Source of the DNA: Weissella confusa
GTDB taxonomy: Bacteria > Bacillota > Bacilli > Lactobacillales > Lactobacillaceae
Reading direction: 5' to 3'
NCBI GenBank assembly: GCA_016466735.1
Contig: JAAOED010000008.1
Span: forward strand, 1-64,000
Length of the DNA stretch: 64,000 nucleotides
Shown here: positions 27,258-36,018 of the stretch, one piece after another
How the letters are laid out: the number at the start of each line of letters is the position of its first letter
How positions within the stretch are numbered: position 1 is the first letter of the stretch
The notes under the pieces: model-generated
What the model was told of the DNA's origin: nothing
The model's database searches: none
What the model saw: the letters and a program-made list of their open reading frames with translations, nothing else
Position numbers and translations under genes: made by a program

Positions 27258-29063
27258 ATGGCGTATCAAGCGTTGTACCGGACATGGCGTCCGCAAAAAT
27301 TTAGCGACATGATTGGGCAAGAAGTTGTGACCCAGACGTTGAAAAAAGCAATTATGACGGGGCAAACAACCCATGCCTATTTGTTCAACGGACCGCGTGG
27401 AACGGGTAAGACATCGGCAGCGAAAATCTTTGCTAAGGCCATCAACTGTTTAAATCCGATTAACGGAGAGCCTGATGGTGTATGTGCGATGTGTCAAGCT
27501 GCCGATAACGGCACACTTGGTGACATCATCGAATTGGACGCGGCTTCAAACAACGGTGTTGATGAAATCCGTGAGATTCGTGAGGACGTTAACTACGCCC
27601 CAACGCAAGCGAAGTACAAAGTCTACATCATCGATGAGGTTCACATGCTTTCAACCGGTGCTTTTAACGCCTTGTTGAAGACATTGGAAGAGCCACCAGC
27701 AAACGTTATCTTTATTTTGGCTACGACGGAACCACAAAAGATTCCGGCAACCATTATTTCACGTACACAACGTTTCGACTTCAAGCGTATTGATGCTAAG
27801 GCAGCTTATGACCGTATGACGTATATCTTGGATCAACGTGGTGATACGTATGATGAAGCGGCGATTCGCGTGATTGCGAACGCCGCTGATGGTGGAATGC
27901 GTGATGCGTTGAGTATCTTGGATCAAGCGTTGTCATTTGGGGATGGTCACGTGACGTTGGAAAACGCCTTGCTTGTGACTGGTTCAGTTACGCAAACGCT
28001 GCTTGGCGAATATGTGCAAGCGGTTGTTAAGCAAGATACGAAGCAAGCTTTGGCTAAGTTATCTGAGGTATTATCAGCAGGTAAGGATGCCAACCGCTTT
28101 GTGGAAGACTTGATTAGCTACGCCCGTGACTTGTTGCTTCACACTGAAGCGCCTGAGTTAATCAGCATTGTGCCTGATGAGACGTTCACGGACTTGGCCG
28201 CCAACACGCAAGCCAATGTTTGGTATCGCATGATTGATATCTTGAATGACACGCAACAGCAATTGCGTTTCACGAATCGACCAAGCATTTACTTGGAAGT
28301 GTTGACGGTTAAGTTGAGCCAACCATTGGCCACGACGGCACCGGTGACGGTAGAGCGTGTGTCAGCACCACAAGTGGTCGCTGATCCGACGCCAACTGCA
28401 CCGAAGTCAGCACCGGTTGCTTCAGCAGCACCAGTTGTTGAAACACCAACGCAGCCAGCGACACAACCTGAACCAGTGGCATCTGCAGCACCAGCTGAAC
28501 AACCAGCTACGCCGGCACCAACGCGTGTCGCACCACGTGTTGCGGATGATCAATCAGCTGTGTTTGGCGTGCTTAGTGCGGCGACCCGTGGCGACCTAGA
28601 TCGTGTGCAAACTGTATGGGCTGACATGGTTAACATGTTGCCGGTACCACAACAAGCAATGTTGAACGTCGCGAAGCCAATTGCAGCTTCACCAGACGGA
28701 TTGGTTGTGGCCTTTGACTTTGAAGTCATCAAGGCCAACGCCATGCGTAATGCAGAGTTGTTGCACACGATGGTGACGCAAATTCGTTTGTTGACGCAAG
28801 CGCAAAACGAGCGTCAATTGGTCTTTGTCACGACTGATGACTGGCCAAAGATGCGCGCTGCGTTTGTGGCCCAACGCCAAGGAACGGCTGCGACGCCATC
28901 TGTTCAACAGCAAGTGCCACAACAAGTGGCAGCTGCTGTTGATGACGACTTAGCAAGTCTAACGGCAATGGATGATCAAACCGAAGCAGCTGGTCCAGCA
29001 CCAGTTGTGGCGGAAGCTGAACGTTTGTTTGGCGCTGATATCGTAGAAGAAATTGATGATTAA
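27258..29063 (+). CDS. dnaX: DNA polymerase III subunits gamma and tau
   Basis: The 601-aa clamp-loader ATPase. Walker A GPRGTGKT is at 45-52 and Walker B VYIIDEVHML follows. Of the usual zinc cysteines Cys64, Cys76 and Cys79 are present. Residues 220-360 are the collar domain. A Pro/Ala/Thr-rich linker (about 370-430) joins the C-terminal tau part. No obvious slippery sequence for a gamma product was noticed. It leads a replication/recombination operon with ybaB, recR and yaaL. Confidence 0.95.
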   Translation: MAYQALYRTWRPQKFSDMIGQEVVTQTLKKAIMTGQTTHAYLFNGPRGTGKTSAAKIFAKAINCLNPINGEPDGVCAMCQAADNGTLGDIIELDAASNNGVDEIREIREDVNYAPTQAKYKVYIIDEVHMLSTGAFNALLKTLEEPPANVIFILATTEPQKIPATIISRTQRFDFKRIDAKAAYDRMTYILDQRGDTYDEAAIRVIANAADGGMRDALSILDQALSFGDGHVTLENALLVTGSVTQTLLGEYVQAVVKQDTKQALAKLSEVLSAGKDANRFVEDLISYARDLLLHTEAPELISIVPDETFTDLAANTQANVWYRMIDILNDTQQQLRFTNRPSIYLEVLTVKLSQPLATTAPVTVERVSAPQVVADPTPTAPKSAPVASAAPVVETPTQPATQPEPVASAAPAEQPATPAPTRVAPRVADDQSAVFGVLSAATRGDLDRVQTVWADMVNMLPVPQQAMLNVAKPIAASPDGLVVAFDFEVIKANAMRNAELLHTMVTQIRLLTQAQNERQLVFVTTDDWPKMRAAFVAQRQGTAATPSVQQQVPQQVAAAVDDDLASLTAMDDQTEAAGPAPVVAEAERLFGADIVEEIDD

Positions 29064-29090
29064 TAAAAACTAGAAAACGAGGGTGATATT

Positions 29091-29399
29091 ATGTTTGGTG
29101 GACAAAACATACAATCAATGATGAAGCAAGTAAAGAAGATGCAAGAGCAAATGCAAAATGAGCAAGAAGCTATTGCAGCAACTGACTACACTGGTCACGC
29201 CCCTTCAGACGTTGTTTTGGCAACGTTTAACGGAAACCGTGAGTTGAAGGACTTGCAAATCAAGCCTGAAATCGTTGACGCTGATGACGTCGACGGTATG
29301 GCGGATATGATTTTGGTTGCAGTTAATGATGCATTGCAACAAATCGAAGCTGACCAACAAAAGCGTTTGGGTCAATACGCACCAAAGGGTATGTTCTAA
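29091..29399 (+). CDS. Nucleoid-associated protein, YbaB/EbfC family
   Basis: A 102-aa DNA-binding protein. The N-terminal helix rich in Met, Lys and Gln (NIQSMMKQVKKMQEQMQNEQ) and the compact C-terminal part fit the YbaB tweezer-like dimer. It sits between dnaX and recR, its conserved place in bacteria. Confidence 0.93.
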   Translation: MFGGQNIQSMMKQVKKMQEQMQNEQEAIAATDYTGHAPSDVVLATFNGNRELKDLQIKPEIVDADDVDGMADMILVAVNDALQQIEADQQKRLGQYAPKGMF

Positions 29400-29435
29400 G
29401 CCGGTTGGTTTTTTGGGAGAAAGAAGGTCTGTAAC

Positions 29436-30035
29436 GTGCAATATCCAGAACCGATTGCTAAACTTATTGATAGTTACACGAAGTTGCCCGGTATCGGAAT
29501 TAAGACAGCGACACGCCTAGCTTTCCACACGATTGACATGCAAGAAGAAGATGTGACGGGGTTTGCCCAATCATTGATTTCTGCAAAGCGCGATTTGCGT
29601 TTCTGCTCAATCTGTGGAAATCTGACGGAGACGGATCCTTGTGCAATTTGCTCTGACCCAACACGTGATCAAAGCCAAGTTTTGGTTGTTGAAGAAGTGA
29701 AGGATTTGATGGCAATTGAGAACACGGGTGAGTACCGTGGTTTGTACCACGTGCTTCACGGTGTGTTGTCACCACTATCTGGAAAGGGTCCCGATGACAT
29801 CAACATTGAGTCATTGGTAACTCGTTTGCAAAAGGACGACGCCATTCAAGAAGTTATCGTTGCAACGAACGCTAACGCAGAGGGTGAAGCGACAGCTATG
29901 TACCTATCACGTCTATTGAAGCCAGCCGGTCTAACGGTTTCACGTTTGGCCACTGGATTGTCAGTCGGCAGTGATATTGACTATGCTGATGAAATCACGT
30001 TGATCAAAGCGGTTGAAGGAAGGACAAAGCTCTGA
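29436..30035 (+). CDS. recR: Recombination mediator protein RecR
   Basis: A 199-aa protein of the RecFOR gap-repair pathway. A helix-hairpin-helix near residues 10-30 ([14 protein letters not shown]), the zinc finger Cys57, Cys60, Cys69 and Cys72, and a Toprim domain (about 80-175, [13 protein letters not shown]) appear in order. The GTG start follows GAAGG. Its stop overlaps the start of the next gene. Confidence 0.95.
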   Translation: MQYPEPIAKLIDSYTKLPGIGIKTATRLAFHTIDMQEEDVTGFAQSLISAKRDLRFCSICGNLTETDPCAICSDPTRDQSQVLVVEEVKDLMAIENTGEYRGLYHVLHGVLSPLSGKGPDDINIESLVTRLQKDDAIQEVIVATNANAEGEATAMYLSRLLKPAGLTVSRLATGLSVGSDIDYADEITLIKAVEGRTKL

Positions 30036-30295
30036 TGTTTAACATGTTTAAGCGACCAAAAGTGGATACAGCAGCTTACGATGAACGTCTTAACCAGGCG
30101 ATTGATCGCGCGAAGTTCGACTTTGAGAAAGCAAAAATGTCAGAAGAAGCTTTGTTTGAAAGTGACATCGACCCGCGCCTGGTTAAAGCTGAAACGGCTA
30201 AGGCGCGTCAGAAGTATTTCTTTTTGCTCCGTGTGGCCCGTCAACGCGAGATGAAGGGTCACTGGTCAACTGCTTTTATCCACCCGGAGATTTAA
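30035..30295 (+). CDS. yaaL: DUF2508 protein, YaaL-like
   Basis: An 86-aa, highly charged helical protein that follows recR in most Firmicutes. Residues DERLNQAIDRAKFDFEKAKMSEEALFES and REMKGHWSTAFIHPEI match the YaaL pattern. Function unknown. It overlaps recR by one base, implying translational coupling. Confidence 0.82.
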   Translation: MFNMFKRPKVDTAAYDERLNQAIDRAKFDFEKAKMSEEALFESDIDPRLVKAETAKARQKYFFLLRVARQREMKGHWSTAFIHPEI

Positions 30296-30326
30296 TTTTT
30301 AAACTCAGGATAGGAGGTGTGTTGTA

Positions 30327-30542
30327 ATGAGTGACAAGACTTATACGAACGCCCAATTTGGTGCACTGATTGCGAAGAATACACAGTGGTCAGACGCCAA
30401 TGCCAAGTGGGTGAAGGAACGTCTAATTGAGAACTCACGTTTGTTGCCAGACCATGGTAAGAAGTGGTCACAAACGCGCATTTCTAACTATTTGTTCGAA
30501 TTGGCTTTCGTAAAGCCAGAGAACATTGACTGGAACGTTTAG
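30327..30542 (+). CDS. Small conserved-looking protein, unknown
   Basis: A 71-aa soluble protein with a GGAGGTGTG ribosome site. Sequence is mixed and folded-looking (WSDANAKWVKERLIENSRLL, then KKWSQTRISNYLFELAFV), without membrane segment or metal motif. It sits 31 nt after yaaL in the dnaX-recR unit, before a terminator. In other Firmicutes this slot sometimes carries a short gene of unknown role. I do not recognise the family. Confidence 0.65.
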   Translation: MSDKTYTNAQFGALIAKNTQWSDANAKWVKERLIENSRLLPDHGKKWSQTRISNYLFELAFVKPENIDWNV

Positions 30543-30577
30543 AAAAATGCCGTGTCTAAGTTAGACAGGTGTTAGCT

Positions 30578-30615
30578 AAAGTCGGTTCAGGTGGTATACC
30601 TGGGCCGGCTTTTTG
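30578..30615 (+). terminator. Terminator before tmk
   Basis: AAAGTCGGTTCAGG pairs with CCTGGGCCGGCTTTTT. TATAAT (30618-30623) right behind it could be the -10 of the tmk operon. Confidence 0.82.
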
Positions 30616-30659
30616 CTATAATAAGAATTAACAACACAATTAGAAAGTGGTGGGCGAGA

Positions 30660-31304
30660 ATGCCAGGGACATTTATTTCGTTTGAAGGCCCAGATGGAGC
30701 TGGAAAGACATCAGTATTGCGTGCGATTGTCGCACGGTTGCAACCAGAACTAGGGGAGCGCTTATTGCTAACCCGTGAGCCGGGCGGAACCGACAATAAG
30801 ATTGCGGAAGCGATTCGTGACCTCGTGCTTGATCCAGCTAATACAGACATGGATCAACGAACGGAAGCCTTGCTGTACGCGGCCTCACGTCGACAACACT
30901 TGGTGCAAACGATTTTGCCGGCCTTGGAAGCTGACAAGGTTGTGATTACTGATCGCTACGTTGATAGCTCAATTGCTTATCAAGGTGGGGGACGTGAATT
31001 GGGAACTGACGCGGTGGCGGCAATCAACGATTTTGCCATCGAAGGGTTTATGCCTCAAGCGACGGTCTACCTTGATATTCGACCAGAGATGGGTTTGGAA
31101 CGTATTCAAACGACGCGTCAAGACGAAGTGAACCGTCTTGATGTCGAAGCATTGTCGTTCCACCAACGTGTGTCAGATGCTTACCATGAGTTGGCTAAGC
31201 AATACCCAGACCGCTTTTTGATGATTAACGCAGAACAAGAATTGGATGCCGTGATTGCTGATACATGGGCAGCGTTGGCACCAATTTTGGGGATGAAGGA
31301 CTAG
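30660..31304 (+). CDS. tmk: Thymidylate kinase
   Basis: A 214-aa dTMP kinase for dTTP synthesis. The P-loop GPDGAGKT is at 10-17, followed by the TREPGGT motif, the DRY motif (VVITDRYVDSS) and a LID-type segment. The ATG at 30660 gives the usual N-terminus; the 23 codons in frame upstream cross the terminator. First gene of the unit tmk-darA-holB-rsmI-thioesterase. Confidence 0.95.
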   Translation: MPGTFISFEGPDGAGKTSVLRAIVARLQPELGERLLLTREPGGTDNKIAEAIRDLVLDPANTDMDQRTEALLYAASRRQHLVQTILPALEADKVVITDRYVDSSIAYQGGGRELGTDAVAAINDFAIEGFMPQATVYLDIRPEMGLERIQTTRQDEVNRLDVEALSFHQRVSDAYHELAKQYPDRFLMINAEQELDAVIADTWAALAPILGMKD

Positions 31305-31317
31305 GAGGTTCAGCTTT

Positions 31318-31647
31318 ATGAAGATGGTAATCGCAATCGTTCAAGATAAAGATGCAAACAAGTTGGGAACTGAATTTGTGAAGGCGAATGTGCGTGCCAC
31401 TCGTTTGGCGACGTCAGGTGGGTTCCTTCGTTCAGGAAACACAACCTTTATGATTGGTATTGAAGACGAGCGTGTCGAAGAAGTACTTGCCCTAATCAAG
31501 GAAACATCACACACCCGTAAGCAATTTATGACACCAGCGGTTAGCCTTGATGTTTCAATGGAATCAACGGCTTCAACACCAATGGAAGTGCAAGTTGGTG
31601 GTGCAACGGTCTTTGTTCAAGATATTGAGCAATTCCACCGCTTCTAA
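31318..31647 (+). CDS. darA: Cyclic-di-AMP-binding PII-like protein DarA/PstA
   Basis: A 109-aa PII-like trimeric protein that binds cyclic di-AMP. The start MKMVIAIVQDKDANKL, the loop with TSGGFLRSGNTTFMIG and the C-terminus VQVGGATVFVQDIEQFHRF are characteristic. It lies between tmk and holB, the conserved YaaQ position. GGAGG precedes it. Confidence 0.92.
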   Translation: MKMVIAIVQDKDANKLGTEFVKANVRATRLATSGGFLRSGNTTFMIGIEDERVEEVLALIKETSHTRKQFMTPAVSLDVSMESTASTPMEVQVGGATVFVQDIEQFHRF

Positions 31648-31656
31648 GGGGAAAGT

Positions 31657-32664
31657 ATGGACGCGAAAGAATTAATTGCACAGGCAAATGCACAACAACC
31701 GCAGTTAATCGCGCAATTCAAACAGGCGGTGGCAAGTGAGCAACTTGCCCACGCCTTTTTGTTTACTGGGCCACGTGGTCGTGGACAAGACTTGGTAGCC
31801 GATTGGTTGGCAATGCGTTTGATGTGTCGTAACGTCACGGCTGACGGACAACCGGATGGCATGTGTGATCAATGCCAACGTATTGCGTCGCACGAGCACC
31901 CAGATGTGATTCAATTGGCACCAGATGGTAACAGCATCAAGGTTGATCAGGTGCGCTACTTGCGTGATGAGTTTACGAAGACGGCCGTTGAAGGTAATCA
32001 AAAGGTGTTTATTGTTTCTGGTGCGGATACGATGACCAGCAGTGCCGCTAATGGTCTGTTGAAGTTTATCGAAGAGCCAGTTGGTCAACAAACGGCTATT
32101 TTGATTGCTGAAAACCGGGCTCAGATTTTGCCGACGGTTGTCTCACGTACGCAGGTTATTGATTTCCCAGCCTTGGGACCTGAACAGATGCGCACGTCAT
32201 TGGAAGCAGTTGGCTTCACGGCGGCACAAGCTGAATTGGCGCGTACGTTGACGGATAGCGTGGATAGCGCAGCTGAGTGGCTAGTCGATGATTGGTTTAA
32301 CTCAGCTGAGAAGGCCATTAGCGATATTGTGACTGGGACACTGAAGGGTGACGATACCACCTTCACCCACGTGCAAACAGCTTTGGTGCCGTTGGCCGGT
32401 GAGCCAGCCCGTGCCCGTGTGCTGTTGGCAATGCTGGCCCAAGCATGGCGTGATATCTTGCTTGGGCGTACTGGGGATGCGAGTGTGCGCTTCCCAGGTG
32501 CCGGTGAGTGGCAACGTTTGTCACAACGATATACGACGGCCAAGCTGTTGGAAGTGTTGGATATCGTGTTAGCAGCGCCACAACGTTTACAGAAAAATAT
32601 TAGTTTTCAAACGACGGTTGAATCAACCGTCCTTGAAAGTCAGTTTAAGTTAGCAGGTTTATGA
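31657..32664 (+). CDS. holB: DNA polymerase III subunit delta prime
   Basis: A 335-aa clamp-loader subunit. The P-loop is degenerate (GPRGRGQD in place of GxxxxGKT), as expected for delta prime, which does not hydrolyse ATP. A zinc module with CRNVTADGQPDGMCDQC follows. The SAANGLLKFIEEP segment and the SRTQVIDF motif are typical. It ends in an ATGA overlap with rsmI. Confidence 0.92.
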   Translation: MDAKELIAQANAQQPQLIAQFKQAVASEQLAHAFLFTGPRGRGQDLVADWLAMRLMCRNVTADGQPDGMCDQCQRIASHEHPDVIQLAPDGNSIKVDQVRYLRDEFTKTAVEGNQKVFIVSGADTMTSSAANGLLKFIEEPVGQQTAILIAENRAQILPTVVSRTQVIDFPALGPEQMRTSLEAVGFTAAQAELARTLTDSVDSAAEWLVDDWFNSAEKAISDIVTGTLKGDDTTFTHVQTALVPLAGEPARARVLLAMLAQAWRDILLGRTGDASVRFPGAGEWQRLSQRYTTAKLLEVLDIVLAAPQRLQKNISFQTTVESTVLESQFKLAGL

Positions 32665-33539
32665 TGAATCAACAGAAAAGTTTTGCAACACATACAACAG
32701 GAACGCTTTATCTTGTCCCAACACCAATTGGTAATTTGGGTGATATGACGGTTCGCTCAATTGATACATTGAAGGCTGTAGCCGTGATTGCGGCGGAAGA
32801 CACACGTCACACGCAACAATTGCTCAACCAGTTTGATATTCAAACGAAGCAAGTATCATTCCATGAACACAATAAAGAGAGTCGCATTCCCGAGTTGGTT
32901 GCACGCTTAGCTGCTGGTGAAGATGTGGCCCAAGTGTCAGATGCGGGGATGCCATCAATTTCTGACCCTGGTCATGAGTTGGTGAAGGCTGCCATTGCGC
33001 AAAACATCCCAGTTGTGCCACTACCAGGGGCGAGTGCTGGGATTACGGCATTGATTGCGTCTGGCTTGGCACCACAACCCTTTATGTTTTACGGTTTCTT
33101 GGCGCGCAAGCCAAAGGAACAGTTGGCAGAACTGCAAGGTTTGAATTCACACACGGAAACAATGATTTTCTACGAAGCACCACACCGTTTGGCAAAGACG
33201 TTGCAAAACTTGGTGAAGGCGTTTGGTCCTGATCGCCAAGTTGTATTGGCTCGTGAGTTGACGAAGCGTTATGAAGAGTTCTTGCGTGGGTCAGCGCAAG
33301 AATTGGTTGATTGGGCAAGTGAAAACGAAGTCCGTGGTGAGTTTGTTATGATGGTAGCGGGAAATGATAACCCAACTACTGATAGGGATGAAGACCCACT
33401 TGCTGAAATGACTGCTGTGGAAGCAGTGCAAGCCCTTGTTGCATCAGGGCTAAAAGCAACGGCTGCGGTTAAGCAAGTCGCCAAAGCGCGTGACTTGGAC
33501 CGCCAAGCGTTGTATTTGGAATATCAAGGAGAGAATTAA
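32661..33539 (+). CDS. rsmI: 16S rRNA (cytidine 1402-2'-O)-methyltransferase
   Basis: A 292-aa tetrapyrrole-methylase-fold enzyme that modifies the decoding centre. Conserved motifs are VPTPIGNLGDMTVRSI, AEDTRHT, SDAGMPSISDPGHELV and PLPGASAGITALIASGL. It directly follows holB; yaaT and yabA, found between these genes in many Firmicutes, are not here. It shares bases with the stop of holB and the start of the thioesterase. Confidence 0.94.
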   Translation: MMNQQKSFATHTTGTLYLVPTPIGNLGDMTVRSIDTLKAVAVIAAEDTRHTQQLLNQFDIQTKQVSFHEHNKESRIPELVARLAAGEDVAQVSDAGMPSISDPGHELVKAAIAQNIPVVPLPGASAGITALIASGLAPQPFMFYGFLARKPKEQLAELQGLNSHTETMIFYEAPHRLAKTLQNLVKAFGPDRQVVLARELTKRYEEFLRGSAQELVDWASENEVRGEFVMMVAGNDNPTTDRDEDPLAEMTAVEAVQALVASGLKATAAVKQVAKARDLDRQALYLEYQGEN

Positions 33540-34282
33540 TGGCTGAAGTTTACAGTATGCAGCACGAGGTGTTGTACTACGAAGCTGACGTGACAGGCAA
33601 GTTGAGCCTGCCCATGATTTTTAATCTTGCTGTGTTGAGTTCAACGCAACAAAGTGTCGACCTTGGTGTCGGACCGGATTATGCGCACGCAAACGGTGTT
33701 GGTTGGATTATTTTGCAACACGTCGTTGATATTAAGCGCCGTCCTAAGATTGGTGAAAAGGTGGCCTTGGAGACCTTGGCTAAGGAGTTCAACCCATTCT
33801 TCGCCAAGCGTTTGTACCGCATTGTTGATGAAGCCGGGAATGAATTGGTAAGTATTGATGCCTTGTATGCCATGATTGATATGGAGAAGCGTAAGATGGC
33901 GCGTATTCCGCAAGACATGGTGGATGCCTACGCACCTGAACGTGTGAAGAAGATTCCACGTCAACCAGAGCCGGACCGCATGATTGGTGATATTCCAGTT
34001 GATTTCGATCAACAATATGCGGTGCGTTACTTGGACATTGACTCAAACCGTCACGTGAACAATTCAAAGTACTTTGATTGGATGCAAGATGTCTTGGGGC
34101 CAGCGTTCCTTGAAACGCACGAACCAACGCACTTGAACATCAAGTACGAACACGAAGTTTTGTTGGGTGATATGATTCGTTCAGAAGCGCAAATTATGGA
34201 AGACAAGTCAGTACACCGCATCTGGTCTGGTGACACGTTGTCTGCTGAAGCACATATTGATTGGACGAAGTCAGAAAACTAA
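33539..34282 (+). CDS. Acyl-ACP thioesterase
   Basis: A 247-aa double hot-dog enzyme that releases fatty acids from acyl carrier protein. Two hot-dog halves are seen: residues 1-140 (start QHEVLYYEADVTGKLSL) and 150-247, the second with YLDIDSNRHVNNSKYFDWM carrying the catalytic Asn/His region. It overlaps rsmI (TAATG) and ends the tmk operon. Such genes are widespread in LAB; chain-length preference cannot be read from sequence. Confidence 0.88.
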   Translation: MAEVYSMQHEVLYYEADVTGKLSLPMIFNLAVLSSTQQSVDLGVGPDYAHANGVGWIILQHVVDIKRRPKIGEKVALETLAKEFNPFFAKRLYRIVDEAGNELVSIDALYAMIDMEKRKMARIPQDMVDAYAPERVKKIPRQPEPDRMIGDIPVDFDQQYAVRYLDIDSNRHVNNSKYFDWMQDVLGPAFLETHEPTHLNIKYEHEVLLGDMIRSEAQIMEDKSVHRIWSGDTLSAEAHIDWTKSEN

Positions 34283-34324
34283 AGTAAACTAATTAGTGAA
34301 GAAAGTCATTTAAGGAGAAAACAC

Positions 34325-35317
34325 ATGGCCATTTTGGTTCTAGGTGGAGCCGGATACATCGGTTCTCACATGGTTGACACATTGTTGTCAGACGGTCGCG
34401 ATGTTGTCGTTGTCGACAACTTGTTGACGGGACACCGTGCTGCGGTGCCTGCAGGCGTACCTTTCTACGAAGTTGATATTCGTGATAAGGCTGCTTTGCG
34501 CGAAGTATTTGAGAAGGAAAACATTGAGCAAGTCGTTCACTTTGCGGCTTCATCAATTGTGCCAGAATCAATGGCTGATCCGCTAAAGTACTTCGACAAC
34601 AACACGGCGGGAATGATTGCGTTGTTGGAAGTTATGTTGGAGTTTGATGTTAAGCAAATCGTCTTCTCATCAACGGCTGCAACGTACGGTGTTCCTGAGG
34701 AAAACCCTATCAAGGAAACGACGCCACAAAACCCAATCAACCCATACGGTGAGTCAAAGTTGCAAATGGAACACATCATGAAGTGGGCTGATGAAGCTTA
34801 CGGTTTGAAGTGGGTTGCATTGCGTTACTTTAACGTTGCCGGTGCAAAGGCTGACGGTTCAATCGGTGAAGACCACCCAGTTGAGACGCACTTGGTACCA
34901 ATCATCTTGCAAACGGCCTTGGGTCAACGCGAGAAGATCATGATGTACGGTGATGACTACAACACGCCAGATGGATTCAACGTCCGCGATTACGTTCACG
35001 TAATGGACTTGGCTAACGCCCACGTGTTGGCTTTGGACTACTTGGCTAAGGGTAACGACTCAAACCAATTTAACTTGGGTTCAGCTAACGGCTTCTCAGT
35101 TAAGCAAATGGTTGAGGCTGCGCGTGAAGCAACTGGTAAGGAAATCCCTGCCGAAGTTGGTCCACGTCGTGCCGGTGATCCTGACTCATTGGTTGCGTCA
35201 TCAGACAAGGCTCGTGAGATTTTGGGCTGGGCACCTAAGTACGATGATGTTAAGGAAATCATCAAGACGGCTTGGACTTGGCACCAAAAGCACCCAAACG
35301 GTTATGAAGACCGCTAA
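34325..35317 (+). CDS. galE: UDP-glucose 4-epimerase
   Basis: A 330-aa short-chain dehydrogenase that interconverts UDP-glucose and UDP-galactose. The NAD motif GGAGYIG is at 7-13; the catalytic Tyr141 and Lys145 lie in YGESK, and FSSTAATYG supplies the Ser/Thr. Length and C-terminus ([12 protein letters not shown]) fit GalE. It is alone, with TAAGGAGAA before and a terminator after. It feeds galactose use and cell-wall polysaccharide. Confidence 0.94.
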   Translation: MAILVLGGAGYIGSHMVDTLLSDGRDVVVVDNLLTGHRAAVPAGVPFYEVDIRDKAALREVFEKENIEQVVHFAASSIVPESMADPLKYFDNNTAGMIALLEVMLEFDVKQIVFSSTAATYGVPEENPIKETTPQNPINPYGESKLQMEHIMKWADEAYGLKWVALRYFNVAGAKADGSIGEDHPVETHLVPIILQTALGQREKIMMYGDDYNTPDGFNVRDYVHVMDLANAHVLALDYLAKGNDSNQFNLGSANGFSVKQMVEAAREATGKEIPAEVGPRRAGDPDSLVASSDKAREILGWAPKYDDVKEIIKTAWTWHQKHPNGYEDR

Positions 35318-35328
35318 TATTTGATTAT

Positions 35329-35367
35329 CAAAGACAGTTATCAGGTTTCTGGTAGCTGTCTTTTTTA
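35329..35367 (+). terminator. galE terminator
   Basis: AAAGACAG and CTGTCTTT pair around a further TATCAG/CTGGTA stem; a T run follows. Confidence 0.88.
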
Positions 35368-35391
35368 TGCGTTGAGGGGTAGTGGTATGTG

Positions 35392-35408
35392 TCGACGCGT
35401 TGCGTCGA
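35392..35408. repeat. Short palindrome, second copy
   Basis: TCGACGC-GTT-GCGTCGA, identical (as reverse complement) to 14816-14832. It abuts the giant hairpin directly. Confidence 0.75.
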
Positions 35409-35602
35409 GGCATGAGGCTGGGGGATTTCTCCGACAAAGATTTTCTGTGGGACACGCCCAACCGCGAGCACTGCCCGTGGCTCCCTTGCCGGTCGCATGT
35501 GCCAAACTGGAAACTTGGTTTTTTGGCACATAGACGGGCAGCGGTCGGGTCGGGCTTCTCTGTCCCACGGAAAATCGCTCCGAAATCCCCCAGCCTCATG
35601 CC
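35409..35602. repeat. Giant 194-bp imperfect palindrome
   Basis: A 21-bp perfect inverted repeat closes the element (35409-35429 and 35582-35602, beginning GGCATGAGGCTGGGGG). Inward, GATTTTCTGTGGGACA pairs with TGTCCCACGGAAAATC, GCCC-ACC and CTGCCCGT find partners in GACGGGCAG and GGTCGGGT, and the centre is the hairpin TGTGCCAAA/TTTGGCACA. GC content is much higher than its flanks. Two minus-strand ORFs and two plus-strand ORFs cross it; none looks coding. It lies between galE and tsaB with no gene. The stretch 35603-35677 holds nothing I recognise. Confidence 0.85.
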
Positions 35603-35677
35603 AGCATTCAAGATGTTCTAGTCTATTTTAGATTTACATATACCGGAAACCAAATGGGTGAACAGTTCGACCTATTA

Positions 35678-35929
35678 TCTTGTGGTGGATGAAGAACAAA
35701 CAAATAGAGTATTGCTCGGCTGCTGTGACCTGCCCCGCCGAGCGTATAGACCCAAGTGGACCTTGACCCGTGGGTGTGGGTTCTTAGCGGTTTTACCGCT
35801 TAGAGCCACGAGGAGGTAAAGGTGTACGCTGCAACGCAGTGGACTCCGCTCCCCACAGGTCATGGTCCACTTGGGTTAGCGAGCCTACAGAAGGGGCAGG
35901 TCACTCCCGCCGTTAGGACGGACACTAAC
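35678..35929 (+). repeat. Structured intergenic repeat, full copy (copy 3)
   Basis: 252 bp. Closing stem TGACCTGCCCC (35726-35736) with GGGGCAGGTCA (35893-35903); second stem 35750-35768 with 35858-35876 (ACCCAAGTGGACC and complement); inner hairpins AGCGG/CCGCT (35786-35800) and CTGC-AAC-GCAG (35829-35839). The end GGACGGACACTAAC is shared by all copies. It is about 90 nt upstream of tsaB and could be in its leader, but copy 2 is not placed upstream of a gene on its strand. Confidence 0.82.
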
Positions 35930-36018
35930 GCCTCGCTAAATTTATAGTTAATGAAAAGTCCGGTAAAAAGTTGTATGATAAATACCATATGACTAAAGAG
36001 TAAAGGAAGTAGTGTGGC

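Noticed and set aside
35201..35611. A 136-codon minus ORF and several shorter ORFs on both strands
   Set aside because: They cover the giant hairpin, so mirror-image ORFs on both strands are expected; none resembles a protein.
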